A stretch of 14,374 bases of DNA from Candidatus Pullichristensenella stercoripullorum (GCA_018712885.1 DVGE01000117.1:1-14374); one strand, 5' to 3'; positions 1 to 6,367 are shown, counted from the first letter of the stretch. Numbers and translations are program-made. Notes: a model not told the origin generated them from the sequence alone.

Positions 1-384
1 GCGCACGGCGTAGATGCCGTATTCCACGTTGCCGGAAAGCGCCTCCGCCTTGCCGCCCGCGGCGCTTTGGCAGAGATAATAGGTATAGCCCGGTTCACGG
101 CGCAGCTCCACCGCGCCGTCAAAGCCCTCTGTCTCCGCGCTCTGGGGGATGAGGTAGGCGTTGGTCTCCGCGTCGTAGGGAAGCGGCGCGCCCGCGAGCG
201 TCAGTTCCACCGTACCTGAGGGTTCGGGGAAGGTCTTCGCCTCTTCAGGCGAGAGCAGGCGCAGGCCGTCCAGCCCGTCGATCATTGCCCTTACCGTATC
301 CGCTTCGAGAAAGGCGGGCGCGGCGAGGCAGAGCAGCGCCGAAAAGACCAGCAAAAAGATCAGCGCGGCGGACAGCCTGCGCAC
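1..384 (-). CDS. Secreted protein of uncertain family, possibly CotH-like (3' part beyond window)
   Basis: This reading frame runs off the left edge, so only the first 128 residues are visible. It starts with GTG at 384, preceded by a strong AAAGGAGG site seven bases upstream. The N-terminus (VRRLSAALIFLLVFSALLC) is a basic-hydrophobic signal peptide or membrane anchor. It is followed by DGLRLLSPEEAKTFPEP and a beta-rich segment containing LTLAGAPLPYDAETNAYLIPQ. A short 'L-x-G-x-x-LPYD-x(5)-Y-IPQ' module of this kind resembles the N-terminal part of some clostridial CotH-kinase-type secreted proteins; this is resemblance from memory only. The catalytic part, if any, lies outside the window. 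It sits 73 bp downstream of the acidic-repeat gene in the same direction and may be cotranscribed with it. Existence and start are well supported; the family is a guess. Confidence 0.6.
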   Translation of the reverse strand, partial: MRRLSAALIFLLVFSALLCLAAPAFLEADTVRAMIDGLDGLRLLSPEEAKTFPEPSGTVELTLAGAPLPYDAETNAYLIPQSAETEGFDGAVELRREPGYTYYLCQSAAGGKAEALSGNVEYGIYAVR

Positions 385-402
385 GGGCGTTCCTCCTTTC
401 AA

Positions 403-433
403 CGCCGGACGGGAAGCGGCTCCCCGTCCGGCG
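403..433 (-). promoter_or_regulatory. Intercistronic stem-loop
   Basis: An 11-bp perfect inverted repeat (CGCCGGACGGG at 403-413 with CCCGTCCGGCG at 423-433) encloses a 9-base loop. It lies between the stop of the acidic-repeat gene and the ribosome binding site of the next leftward gene. No T-run follows it on the minus strand, so it looks more like an mRNA-stabilising or attenuating hairpin than a full terminator. Confidence 0.55.
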
Positions 434-457
434 CAGGGGTCAGGCGACGGTCAAACG

Positions 458-1861
458 TCAGTCGTCGTCGTCCGTATCCTCATAGTCGTCGTCATCGTCG
501 TCGGTGTCCTCATAGTCGTCATCGTCGTCCGTGTCGTCATAGGACGGCTGGGGCTTGGGCTCGGGCTTGGGTTCCGGCTGCGGCTCGGGCTGGGGCTGCG
601 GCGCGGGACGGTCGTCGTCGTCATCGGTATCGTCGTAGTCGTCATCGCGGTCGTCGTCATCGTCGGTATCGTCGTAGGACGGCTGCGACGGCTGGCTCGG
701 CTGGGACGCCGGGCGGTCGCCATCATCATCGGTGTCGTCGTAATCGTCGCCCCAGTCGTCGTCATCGTCGGTGTCATCGTAGACTGGCTGCGACGGCTGG
801 CTCGGCTGCGAGGCGGGACGGTCGTCGTCATCGTCCGTGTCGTCGTAGTAGACATCGTCGTCGGTGTCGTCGTAGTAACCGTCATCGTCGTCGGTATCGT
901 CGTAGTCGTCGTCGGTGTCGTCGTAGAGGCTGTCATAGTAGTCGTCATCATCGTCGGTGTCGTAGAAGTCTTCCACGTAGTCCCAGCGGGCGACGACATC
1001 ATCGGCAAAGAGGCGATGGGCATCGTCCTCGGCGTAACTGCCGGTGGCCGTCAGGCCGTTGGCGAGCTGGAACTCGCGCAGGGCCGCCTGCGTGCGCGGG
1101 CCAAAGATGCCGTCGGCCTTGCCGGTGAGGTAGCCGAGGGTAATGAGCCGCTCCTGCAGCTCGGCCACGCGGGTGGTGGAGGCATCGTCGCGGCTGCCCT
1201 CGCCGAGGGAAGCGCCGGTATTGGCCGTGCCCCACGCCCATGTGTCGTCGGCGGCGTCGTCCCAGTCGTCGTCGTTCTCCCAATCGTCATCGTCCCAGTC
1301 GTCGTCCATGATGATGAACTCGACAAAGCCGGTGGGCAGGTTGTAGTCGGCGGCGATGGTGGCGGCATGCTCAGGCGTCATGCTGCGGCGGATGGTGTCG
1401 CGCGAGGCCTCGTTGGCGGGATCGTCGTCGGTGTTGAGGAACAGCGAGAGGATCACCTGCACGTTGCGGTAGCGCTCCTCGGAGGCGGGGTTGACCATGA
1501 TCTCGGCGCGCAGCACGTTGGCAAGCGCCCGGTAGTAGGCGTTGCGCACCTGCGCCACGGAGAGGCCGTGCGAGGCGGCGTAGGCGGCGATGTCCTGCGT
1601 GGTGATGGCGCACAGGCCGTCCAGCGCCGGGGCGATGGCCTGCGCGCCGGCGGCGTCGGTGAAGATGACGGAATAGTTGCCCATCATCACTTCGTCGAGG
1701 TACTGTTCATTCGTCTTGAAGGTCACAGGGGCCTGCCCGCCGGAGACATTCTGCCCGGTCAACTGCTGGAAAGCGTCGAGGGCGCTGCCCTCGGCCGCGG
1801 CGGTGAGCGCGACGGCCAGCGTCAAAAGCAACGCCAGCGCGACGATACAAAACTTCTTCAA
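458..1861 (-). CDS. Secreted peptidoglycan-binding-domain protein with long acidic DTDDD-repeat tail
   Basis: The chosen start is TTG at 1861: GAGGAG lies eight bases upstream and the signal peptide begins immediately (KKFCIVALALLLTLAVALTAAAEG, likely cleavage after residue 23). Longer in-frame starts up to 1963 would place about 34 polar residues before the signal. The product is 467 residues. Residues about 24-185 form an unrecognised, probably globular domain. Residues 186-206 are a first Asp/Trp cluster. Residues about 228-286 match a PG_binding_1 domain (VAELQERLITLGYLTGKADG, then FGPRTQAALREFQ), which in known families binds cell-wall peptidoglycan. From about residue 299 to the end the chain is almost entirely Asp with Tyr, Thr and Pro: twelve DTDDD units separated by RPASQPSQPSQP (twice) and one PQPEPKPEP-type linker. 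The tail could bind calcium or other cations at the cell surface, or be a phosphorylation substrate; both are inference. No enzymatic domain is visible. Confidence 0.85.
   Translation of the reverse strand: MKKFCIVALALLLTLAVALTAAAEGSALDAFQQLTGQNVSGGQAPVTFKTNEQYLDEVMMGNYSVIFTDAAGAQAIAPALDGLCAITTQDIAAYAASHGLSVAQVRNAYYRALANVLRAEIMVNPASEERYRNVQVILSLFLNTDDDPANEASRDTIRRSMTPEHAATIAADYNLPTGFVEFIIMDDDWDDDDWENDDDWDDAADDTWAWGTANTGASLGEGSRDDASTTRVAELQERLITLGYLTGKADGIFGPRTQAALREFQLANGLTATGSYAEDDAHRLFADDVVARWDYVEDFYDTDDDDDYYDSLYDDTDDDYDDTDDDDGYYDDTDDDVYYDDTDDDDDRPASQPSQPSQPVYDDTDDDDDWGDDYDDTDDDGDRPASQPSQPSQPSYDDTDDDDDRDDDYDDTDDDDDRPAPQPQPEPQPEPKPEPKPQPSYDDTDDDDDYEDTDDDDDDYEDTDDDD
461..964 (-). repeat. GAC/GAT-rich imperfect tandem repeats encoding (Y)DDTDDDDD units
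   Basis: About 500 bp at the 3' end of the acidic-protein gene consist of degenerate repeats of trinucleotides such as GTCGTC, ATCGTC and GGTGTC (plus strand), reading as twelve DTDDD motifs on the minus strand. Two copies of a proline-serine linker and one longer proline-lysine-glutamate linker interrupt them. Codons alternate between GAC and GAT. Because the repeat is in triplets, copy-number changes would keep the reading frame. Confidence 0.85.
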
Positions 1862-1943
1862 ACTATCCAACTCCTCTGCAAAGCTTTTTGGAAGGAACTT
1901 CCTTACGCGCCCATCATACAGCATGCGCCCCCTTCCAGTACAG

Positions 1944-1974
1944 CTTTTCACGCCCCTTTTCACGCGCTTTTCAC
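1944..1974 (-). repeat. Triple direct repeat GTGAAAAG upstream of acidic-protein gene
   Basis: CTTTTCAC occurs at 1944-1951, 1956-1963 and 1967-1974 (GTGAAAAG on the minus strand), with start-to-start distances of 12 and 11 bp, about one helical turn each. The array ends about 80 bp upstream of the TTG start of the acidic-repeat gene, a plausible place for an operator. A possible -10 (TATGAT on the minus strand) lies between the array and the gene, but no good -35 accompanies it. The binding protein is unknown. Confidence 0.45.
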
Positions 1975-2277
1975 AGAGGGTTGCGGGAGGTTCTTTTCGG
2001 GTATGCGTATGGCTGCTTCAGCTGCTCTTTCGGAGAAATGTGCCATATCTCGAATACTTCATGTTGGCTCCTATCTGTTGCGCAAACAGCGTCCACTTCA
2101 AGGCAGTACTCAGAAGTTTCCCTCAAAGAAGCACTCTGCATATAAGATGAAAAAGATCGGTAACATGGTTCTGCACATGGACTATTTAACGAAACTCCGT
2201 CCCCGGGTTCACTCTATTCTCTCGTATCACCATGCTTATGATAGGCCATGATGGTCATTGTTGACCGTCACCTGACA

Positions 2278-2322
2278 GCAGCCTCACGATGATGGTTCCA
2301 TCGTGGGGCTGCTTCGTTTTTT
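2278..2322 (+). terminator. Terminator-like hairpin with T-run, no obvious upstream gene
   Basis: A 14-bp stem with one G-T pair (2278-2291 with 2299-2312) encloses a 7-base loop and is followed by TTCGTTTTTT. On the plus strand this is a textbook intrinsic terminator. Another small hairpin (GGTCA-TTGT-TGACC core, 2253-2266) sits just upstream. No plus-strand gene is recognisable before it. On the minus strand no T-run follows, so it would be a poor terminator for the LivF-like operon. Confidence 0.6.
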
Positions 2323-2597
2323 GAGAACTGTCTTTTCGATTTTTCCAATGGACATACGGATGCTCCCACTGTTCGTCGGGGCGGCGATCCTGCTGGATAC
2401 ACCATCTGCTCTGTCGCTTGAGTCACGCTCTGCGACGGGCACCTCCGCATCGTCGCGTCAAAATGGCAGCTTCCTGCGGAAAGATGGCCGTTGGCCGTCG
2501 CCGGCGGTCAGGCGAGCGCCGCATGCTGCCATCGCAGTGATGCGCGCCTCTCGCGCAGAGGTCGCCGCTGCGCGCCACATCGTCACGTTCAGGCGCG

Positions 2598-3311
2598 TTA
2601 GTTGTGCAAATAGGCATAGATGATGCGCTTATCGTGTTTGAGCTCCCGGGCAGCGTTTTCCATGAGCAGTTTTCCGCGCTGCAGGACGTAGGCATAGTCG
2701 GCGACTTCCAGCGACAAGCGGGCGTTTTGTTCGGCGATCAGCATGGATATGCCCTCTTCATTGTTCAGCTTCGTGAGCTGGCAAAACATGGTCTCGATCA
2801 TCTTGGGCGCCAAGCCATGGGAAGGCTCATCGAGGATCAGGAGTTTGGGACGCCCCATCAGCGCACGGCCGATAGCGAGGATCTGTTGCTCACCCTCCGA
2901 AAGGCTCCAAGCCATTTGCCTCCGACGGGTATAGAGGATGGGAAAGCAGCTGTATACGCGCTCGTAATCCGAGCGGATCGAGCGGAGGCCGCAAAACCCT
3001 CGCCAAGCGGCCGTTCCGATCTCCAGGTTTTCTTCTACTGTCAGCGACGGACATATGCGCCGCCCTTGAAGCACGTGGATAATGCCGCGCTGGGCGATCT
3101 CTCTCGGGCCCAAGCCGCTGATGTTTTCGTGGTCCCACTCTATGATACCAGAGAAATCGATCCCGCCTGAGATGGCGTTGAGGACGGAAGACTTTCCCGA
3201 GCCGTTGTTGCCCAACAGACAGACGATGCTCCTGTCATTGACCTCTATCGTAATATCCTGAAGGACGAATGTCGAATGAAAGCGGATGGACAGCCGGTCG
3301 ATCTTTAGCAT
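2598..3311 (-). CDS. LivF-like ABC transporter ATPase in a two-component-system operon
   Basis: The 237-residue product belongs to the LivF group of ABC ATPases (branched-chain-amino-acid/HAAT family). The ATG at 3311 has GGGAGG five bases upstream and lies 16 bp after the response regulator stop; upstream in-frame starts fall inside that gene. Visible motifs are Walker A GNNGSGKS (34-41), Q-loop region VLQGRR (Q82), signature LSEGEQQ (137-143), Walker B LLILDEP and the LivF-typical AEQNARL. It aligns without gaps over about 180 residues with the LivF at 10280-11011; by hand roughly 87 of those 180 are identical, so the two are diverged paralogs. Several normally fixed residues differ: LSGGEQQ has become LSEGEQQ, and VPEGR has become VLQGR. 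No permease or binding protein is encoded beside it. It could replace the other LivF in the transporter under some conditions, or act in signalling with the kinase. ATPase activity is likely but unproven. Confidence 0.88.
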   Translation of the reverse strand: MLKIDRLSIRFHSTFVLQDITIEVNDRSIVCLLGNNGSGKSSVLNAISGGIDFSGIIEWDHENISGLGPREIAQRGIIHVLQGRRICPSLTVEENLEIGTAAWRGFCGLRSIRSDYERVYSCFPILYTRRRQMAWSLSEGEQQILAIGRALMGRPKLLILDEPSHGLAPKMIETMFCQLTKLNNEEGISMLIAEQNARLSLEVADYAYVLQRGKLLMENAARELKHDKRIIYAYLHN

Positions 3312-3327
3312 GTGGCCCTCCCAATAC

Positions 3328-4653
3328 TCAGGATCTTGGATGCATACGCATATATTCCTTTGGCGTCGCGCCGACCGTTTTTTTGAAGATCTTGTGGAAG
3401 TATGATGGATTGTTGAATCCGACCTTTTCGGCGATCTCTCCGATCTTGATATTGCCTTCGAGCAACATTTTTTTCGCTTGCGCGATGCGCACATCGGCGA
3501 TGTAATCCGTGATGTTGATGCCGACTTTTTTCCGAAAGAGTTTGCAAATATAATACTTGCTGTAATTGGTATGTTGCGCAAGACTATCCAAAGTGATATT
3601 CTCCGCATAGTGCGCATTGATATAATCGCAAACGCTTTCGATGGGGTCTTGCTGCGCGTTGTGCGGCGGTTCCTGCTCCTTCAGATCTTCGGGCTCCGCT
3701 TGGATGGGGCGTTCCCACATACAAAAGATCTGGTCGCGGTCGCCTTTGCCCATTTCGAAGCACATTACATGGTTGATGTGCTGATAGCTCTGCGTCAATT
3801 CTGCGAACGAATGGATCCGGTCGGCGTATATCGTGCAGGAGGAGCGGAATTCCTTGTGGAACAACATGCGCACGCGCTCCAGTATGCTCAGGATCCGCTG
3901 CGTGGGCGTGATGATATTGCTGCGCGCGGAGACCTCGACCAGGGCGCAAAAGACGTTGGGGGCGGCGACAAAAAACTCCGTATGCCCGTATTCCTTTAGG
4001 ATCTCACAATAGAGTTTTTTTACGGCGTAGTCGAGCGCGTCGGTATCGACAAAGCGCCGCAACACCCCCACATAGTCGTCCAACTCGAGGATGACGAAAA
4101 AGGGCGGGTTTTCATCAAAGCGGAGCTGCAACTCTTCAGAGGCGGCGGCGATCATGTGCGGATCCTGCACCTTGCCCTCGAGCAGGTCGGCCAAAAAACG
4201 CCTGCGCAGCACGCAAGAGGGCAGATACTCCTGAGATGGGAAGAACGCAGCCAGCTTCCTGCCGCGCGAGGCTTCAAGCGCGCTGATCGCGTTTTGCAGT
4301 ATCCTTGTCAGCTTGTCCGTGTTGACGATCTCGTCCTTCAGCAAATAATCAAAGGCGCCAAGTTTCATGGATTCCTTGACGTATTCCAGATCGTTATAGC
4401 AACTCAGGACCAGAAAGAGCGTATCAGGGAAGTCCCTTTTCGCCTGTTCCATGAGGCGGACTCCATCTGAACGAGGCATGTGCATATCCGTCAGTACGAT
4501 GTCTGGACGCAGCCGGGAAATGAGCTCATAGGCTTCCACGCCATCCGAAGCCTCCCCGATGATCTCAAGATCCAGCTTTTGCCAGTCGACAACGGATTTT
4601 AGGCCGATCCGCACGATGCTGTCGTCATCTACGATCAGAACTTTGTAAGACAT
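3328..4653 (-). CDS. AraC-family response regulator (YesN type)
   Basis: This 441-residue response regulator has an N-terminal receiver domain: acidic pocket DDD (9-11), phospho-acceptor Asp56 in LTDMHMP, switch Ser84 and Lys106 in DYLLKD. A middle region of unknown fold follows. Residues 338-441 form an AraC-type DNA-binding domain with two helix-turn-helices, the second ending IAEKVGFNNPSYFHKIFKK and then TPKEYM. The start ATG at 4653 has GAGGAG seven bases upstream; an ATG five codons earlier would overlap that site. It lies 22 bp after the kinase stop and 16 bp before the LivF-like gene, so all three are probably one transcript. Family members paired with YesM-type kinases usually activate neighbouring uptake operons, so the divergent livJ operon is the obvious target; that link is inference. 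Candidate direct-repeat sites lie in 6129-6254. Confidence 0.94.
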   Translation of the reverse strand: MSYKVLIVDDDSIVRIGLKSVVDWQKLDLEIIGEASDGVEAYELISRLRPDIVLTDMHMPRSDGVRLMEQAKRDFPDTLFLVLSCYNDLEYVKESMKLGAFDYLLKDEIVNTDKLTRILQNAISALEASRGRKLAAFFPSQEYLPSCVLRRRFLADLLEGKVQDPHMIAAASEELQLRFDENPPFFVILELDDYVGVLRRFVDTDALDYAVKKLYCEILKEYGHTEFFVAAPNVFCALVEVSARSNIITPTQRILSILERVRMLFHKEFRSSCTIYADRIHSFAELTQSYQHINHVMCFEMGKGDRDQIFCMWERPIQAEPEDLKEQEPPHNAQQDPIESVCDYINAHYAENITLDSLAQHTNYSKYYICKLFRKKVGINITDYIADVRIAQAKKMLLEGNIKIGEIAEKVGFNNPSYFHKIFKKTVGATPKEYMRMHPRS

Positions 4654-4675
4654 GTCCGTTCTCCTCATTTTTCTT

Positions 4676-6055
4676 TCAGCATTGGATGGGCACAGTCACA
4701 GTGACTTTCGTTCCCTGCCCAACGCGGCTGTGGATCCCGATGCCATATTCCTTGCCGCAGAGGAGTTTGATCCTTCGGTTGATATTGCCGATGGCGATCC
4801 CCATGTAACGCGAGGAAGACACGCGCTCGTTGAGCAGGATCTCAGGGATCCGGTCCTTTTCGATGCCTTCACCGTTGTCCTCAATAGCGATGTCGATGCG
4901 ATGGCCGCGCCGCGTGACGACGATGCGGATCTCGCCCTGCGCGCGCTCCCTGGCGCAGTCCACGAAGCCGTGATATACGGAGTTTTCCACGAGAGGCTGC
5001 AAAATAAAACGCGGGATCTGCATTTGCAGGAGGAGCGGGTCGATCTCAAAGGCAAAAGAAAACATATTGCCAAAGCGTATTTTTTGCGCGGTGAGATAGG
5101 CTTCCACCAGATCCAGCTCATCTTCGATGGAAACATAATCTCCATCGGTCGCGGTGGCGCGCAGCAGTTTGTCCAGCGAGGTGACGGTGGCGATCACGTC
5201 GTCGATGCGGCCGGCCTTGGCGAGCCATTGGATGTTGTTGAGCGTGTTATAGACGAAGTGAGAGTTGATCTGCGTCTGCAATACGCGCACCTGCGTATCG
5301 GTCTTCATCTGGTTGATCTCCTCGATCTTCTCGATGAGATGATGGGTCTCCTCCCGCTGCGTCATGAGCGCATAGGCAAGGCCGCCGATCTCATCCCGGC
5401 GCTCCGCGAGGCTGGCGATCTCTGACTTCATTTCCGGGTTGCGCGTCGCGGCGATGAGCATTTTCAGCGGCTCGCGCAGGTGGATGCGCAAATACAGCAT
5501 CAGCGCGACCAGGAGAATGACTGCGACGAGAAACATCATGCATAGCCGCAGGGTCAAAGGCGATACGACGCGGGAAAACTGTTGGCAGGGGATGGCGCAG
5601 ATCCACAGGTCTCTCAGCGCGCTTTCCCGAGCGATGAAAAGCGTGCGACCGCGGTAAGGGATCGTTTGCAGGAACGATCCGGGCGCTTGCTCGCGCGCCT
5701 GCGAAACAACGCTCTCGTCCGGCCAGATCGGGTAGAGCGGAGCGTCTTTGTCGCTTGTATAGGTACGGCTGACGATGAGCGCACCATCGGCGTCAAAGAC
5801 GCTTACCGTCGCTTCCAACGCCGGGTCGCCAAGAGAAAAGTCCGACAGGTCTGTTCCATCGCTCGCTGCGGCTTCCTCCAAAGATCGCGAGGCCACGTCC
5901 CGCGCCTTTTGCAGCAGCAGGTCTTCTGAAAAATGAACGCAAAGTAAGTGATACGCCCCCAGCAAGGCAAAGACGATGACTGTAATAAAAATGACAATGC
6001 TGATATAATTTGGACGCTGCCGCATGTGCCTCTTCGTTGCTGCTCTGTCCTCCAA
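4676..6055 (-). CDS. Sensor histidine kinase (YesM / His_kinase family)
   Basis: The chosen TTG start at 6055 has AAAGGAGG eight bases upstream, the best site in the region; an ATG ten codons later (6025) with a weaker AGAGG is an alternative. The product is 459 residues. A first membrane helix spans about 19-38, an extracytoplasmic sensing region about 40-168, and a second helix about 170-190, followed by a HAMP-like linker and coiled coil. The His_kinase domain contains LQTQINSHFVYNTLN with phospho-acceptor His266 (family usual QINPHF; here Ser replaces Pro). An HATPase domain follows: N box LQPLVENSVYHGF, G1 box IEDNGEGI, G2 region MGIAIGNINRRIKLL. The sensor region resembles the short Cache-like sensors of this family, but I cannot assign a ligand. 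It is first in the leftward operon and divergent from the transporter operon, whose binding protein or substrate may supply the signal (inference). Confidence 0.94.
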   Translation of the reverse strand: MEDRAATKRHMRQRPNYISIVIFITVIVFALLGAYHLLCVHFSEDLLLQKARDVASRSLEEAAASDGTDLSDFSLGDPALEATVSVFDADGALIVSRTYTSDKDAPLYPIWPDESVVSQAREQAPGSFLQTIPYRGRTLFIARESALRDLWICAIPCQQFSRVVSPLTLRLCMMFLVAVILLVALMLYLRIHLREPLKMLIAATRNPEMKSEIASLAERRDEIGGLAYALMTQREETHHLIEKIEEINQMKTDTQVRVLQTQINSHFVYNTLNNIQWLAKAGRIDDVIATVTSLDKLLRATATDGDYVSIEDELDLVEAYLTAQKIRFGNMFSFAFEIDPLLLQMQIPRFILQPLVENSVYHGFVDCARERAQGEIRIVVTRRGHRIDIAIEDNGEGIEKDRIPEILLNERVSSSRYMGIAIGNINRRIKLLCGKEYGIGIHSRVGQGTKVTVTVPIQC

Positions 6056-6087
6056 GAAGGCGTCCTCCTTTGTCGAACTCTCTTTTT

Positions 6088-6116
6088 ATTATACACACAT
6101 AGTCAACTATATTCAA
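6088..6116 (-). promoter_or_regulatory. Sigma-A promoter of kinase-regulator-ATPase operon
   Basis: On the minus strand TTGAAT (6111-6116) and a perfect TATAAT (6088-6093) are separated by exactly 17 bp. Transcription would begin near 6081, leaving a short leader that contains the AAAGGAGG site of the kinase gene. Confidence 0.75.
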
Positions 6117-6128
6117 AGGTAAAATGGC

Positions 6129-6176
6129 AACAATATGCACATATCACCGGATGTTGATATTCTCGCATAACAATAT
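6129..6176. repeat. Direct repeat AACAATAT, 40 bp apart
   Basis: AACAATAT is found at 6129-6136 and 6169-6176, start-to-start 40 bp, close to four helical turns. The second copy merges into the palindrome ACAATATATTGT. AraC-type regulators often bind direct repeats on one helix face, so these are candidate sites for the neighbouring response regulator; the assignment is inferred. Confidence 0.4.
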
Positions 6177-6201
6177 ATTGTCTTTTGCAAATGCGAGGCG
6201 A

Positions 6202-6254
6202 AAAAGGCCAAAATTGTATCATCGAATAGAAATGGATTGTCACCAAAAGGCCAA
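6202..6254. repeat. Direct repeat AAAAGGCCAA, 43 bp apart
   Basis: AAAAGGCCAA occurs at 6202-6211 and 6245-6254. The second copy ends nine bases before the livJ -35 box, where an activator would be expected to sit. The matching protein is not known. Confidence 0.4.
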
Positions 6255-6263
6255 CGCCGGCGC

Positions 6264-6292
6264 TTCACGGCGCCGTGCTCGTTTGCTATAAT
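6264..6292 (+). promoter_or_regulatory. Sigma-A promoter of livJHMGF-aldolase operon
   Basis: TTCACG (6264-6269) and a perfect TATAAT (6287-6292) are 17 bp apart. The -35 matches the consensus at four of six positions, which suits a promoter needing an activator. The leader to the livJ ATG at 6368 is about 68 bases. Confidence 0.65.
6266..6277. promoter_or_regulatory. Palindrome over the livJ -35 box (candidate operator)
   Basis: CACGGCGCCGTG is a perfect 12-bp palindrome overlapping the -35 hexamer and the start of the spacer. A second inverted repeat, CGGCGC (6258-6263) with GCGCCG (6270-6275), overlaps it. A repressor bound here would block the promoter; no such protein is identified in the window. 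Confidence 0.4.
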
Positions 6293-6367
6293 AACACTAC
6301 AGGAGTTGTGCACGGCTTCATAACAATGGATTTAAGCGAAATGACCAATATTAGGGAGGAATGGAAG

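Larger units (their letters stand above)
1862..2597. other. Gene-free intergenic region
   Basis: No convincing gene was found here. Open frames on either strand lack ribosome binding sites and have compositions typical of chance frames. Three things stand out: a triple CTTTTCAC repeat (1944-1974), a small inverted repeat (2251-2268), and a terminator-like hairpin with T-run on the plus strand (2278-2322). The part from about 2323 to 2597, downstream of the LivF-like gene, shows nothing I can name and no clear terminator for the leftward operon. Decayed gene remnants cannot be excluded. Confidence 0.5.
6056..6367. promoter_or_regulatory. Divergent control region between kinase and livJ operons
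   Basis: These 312 bp separate the two divergent operons and are more AT-rich than the coding DNA. They contain one good sigma-A promoter in each direction. Between the promoters lie a 12-bp AT palindrome (ACAATATATTGT, 6170-6181), 7-bp inverted arms CTCGCAT/ATGCGAG (6162-6168 and 6191-6197), paired direct repeats AACAATAT and AAAAGGCCAA, and a GC palindrome over the livJ -35. No coding sequence was found here. Confidence 0.7.

Noticed and set aside
461..964. CRISPR-like array
   Set aside because: The repeats are degenerate triplets within one open reading frame with no fixed-length repeats or unique spacers.
451..1023. 190-residue Thr/Met-rich open frame on the minus strand
   Set aside because: It is the out-of-frame reading of the GAC/GAT repeat, which is free of stops in several frames. 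The 458-1861 frame has the signal peptide, domain and ribosome binding site.
1016..2251. 411-residue plus-strand open frame
   Set aside because: Antisense shadow of the acidic-protein gene with Gly/Val/Ala-rich chance composition, no ribosome binding site and no motif.
2303..2623. 106-residue plus-strand open frame after the terminator hairpin
   Set aside because: Starts inside the terminator stem, has no ribosome binding site and overlaps the end of the LivF-like gene; treated as chance.
3312..3617. Upstream extension of the LivF-like frame to 3617
   Set aside because: The extension lies within the AraC-domain coding sequence of the response regulator in another frame; ATG 3311 with GGGAGG matches the family N-terminus.
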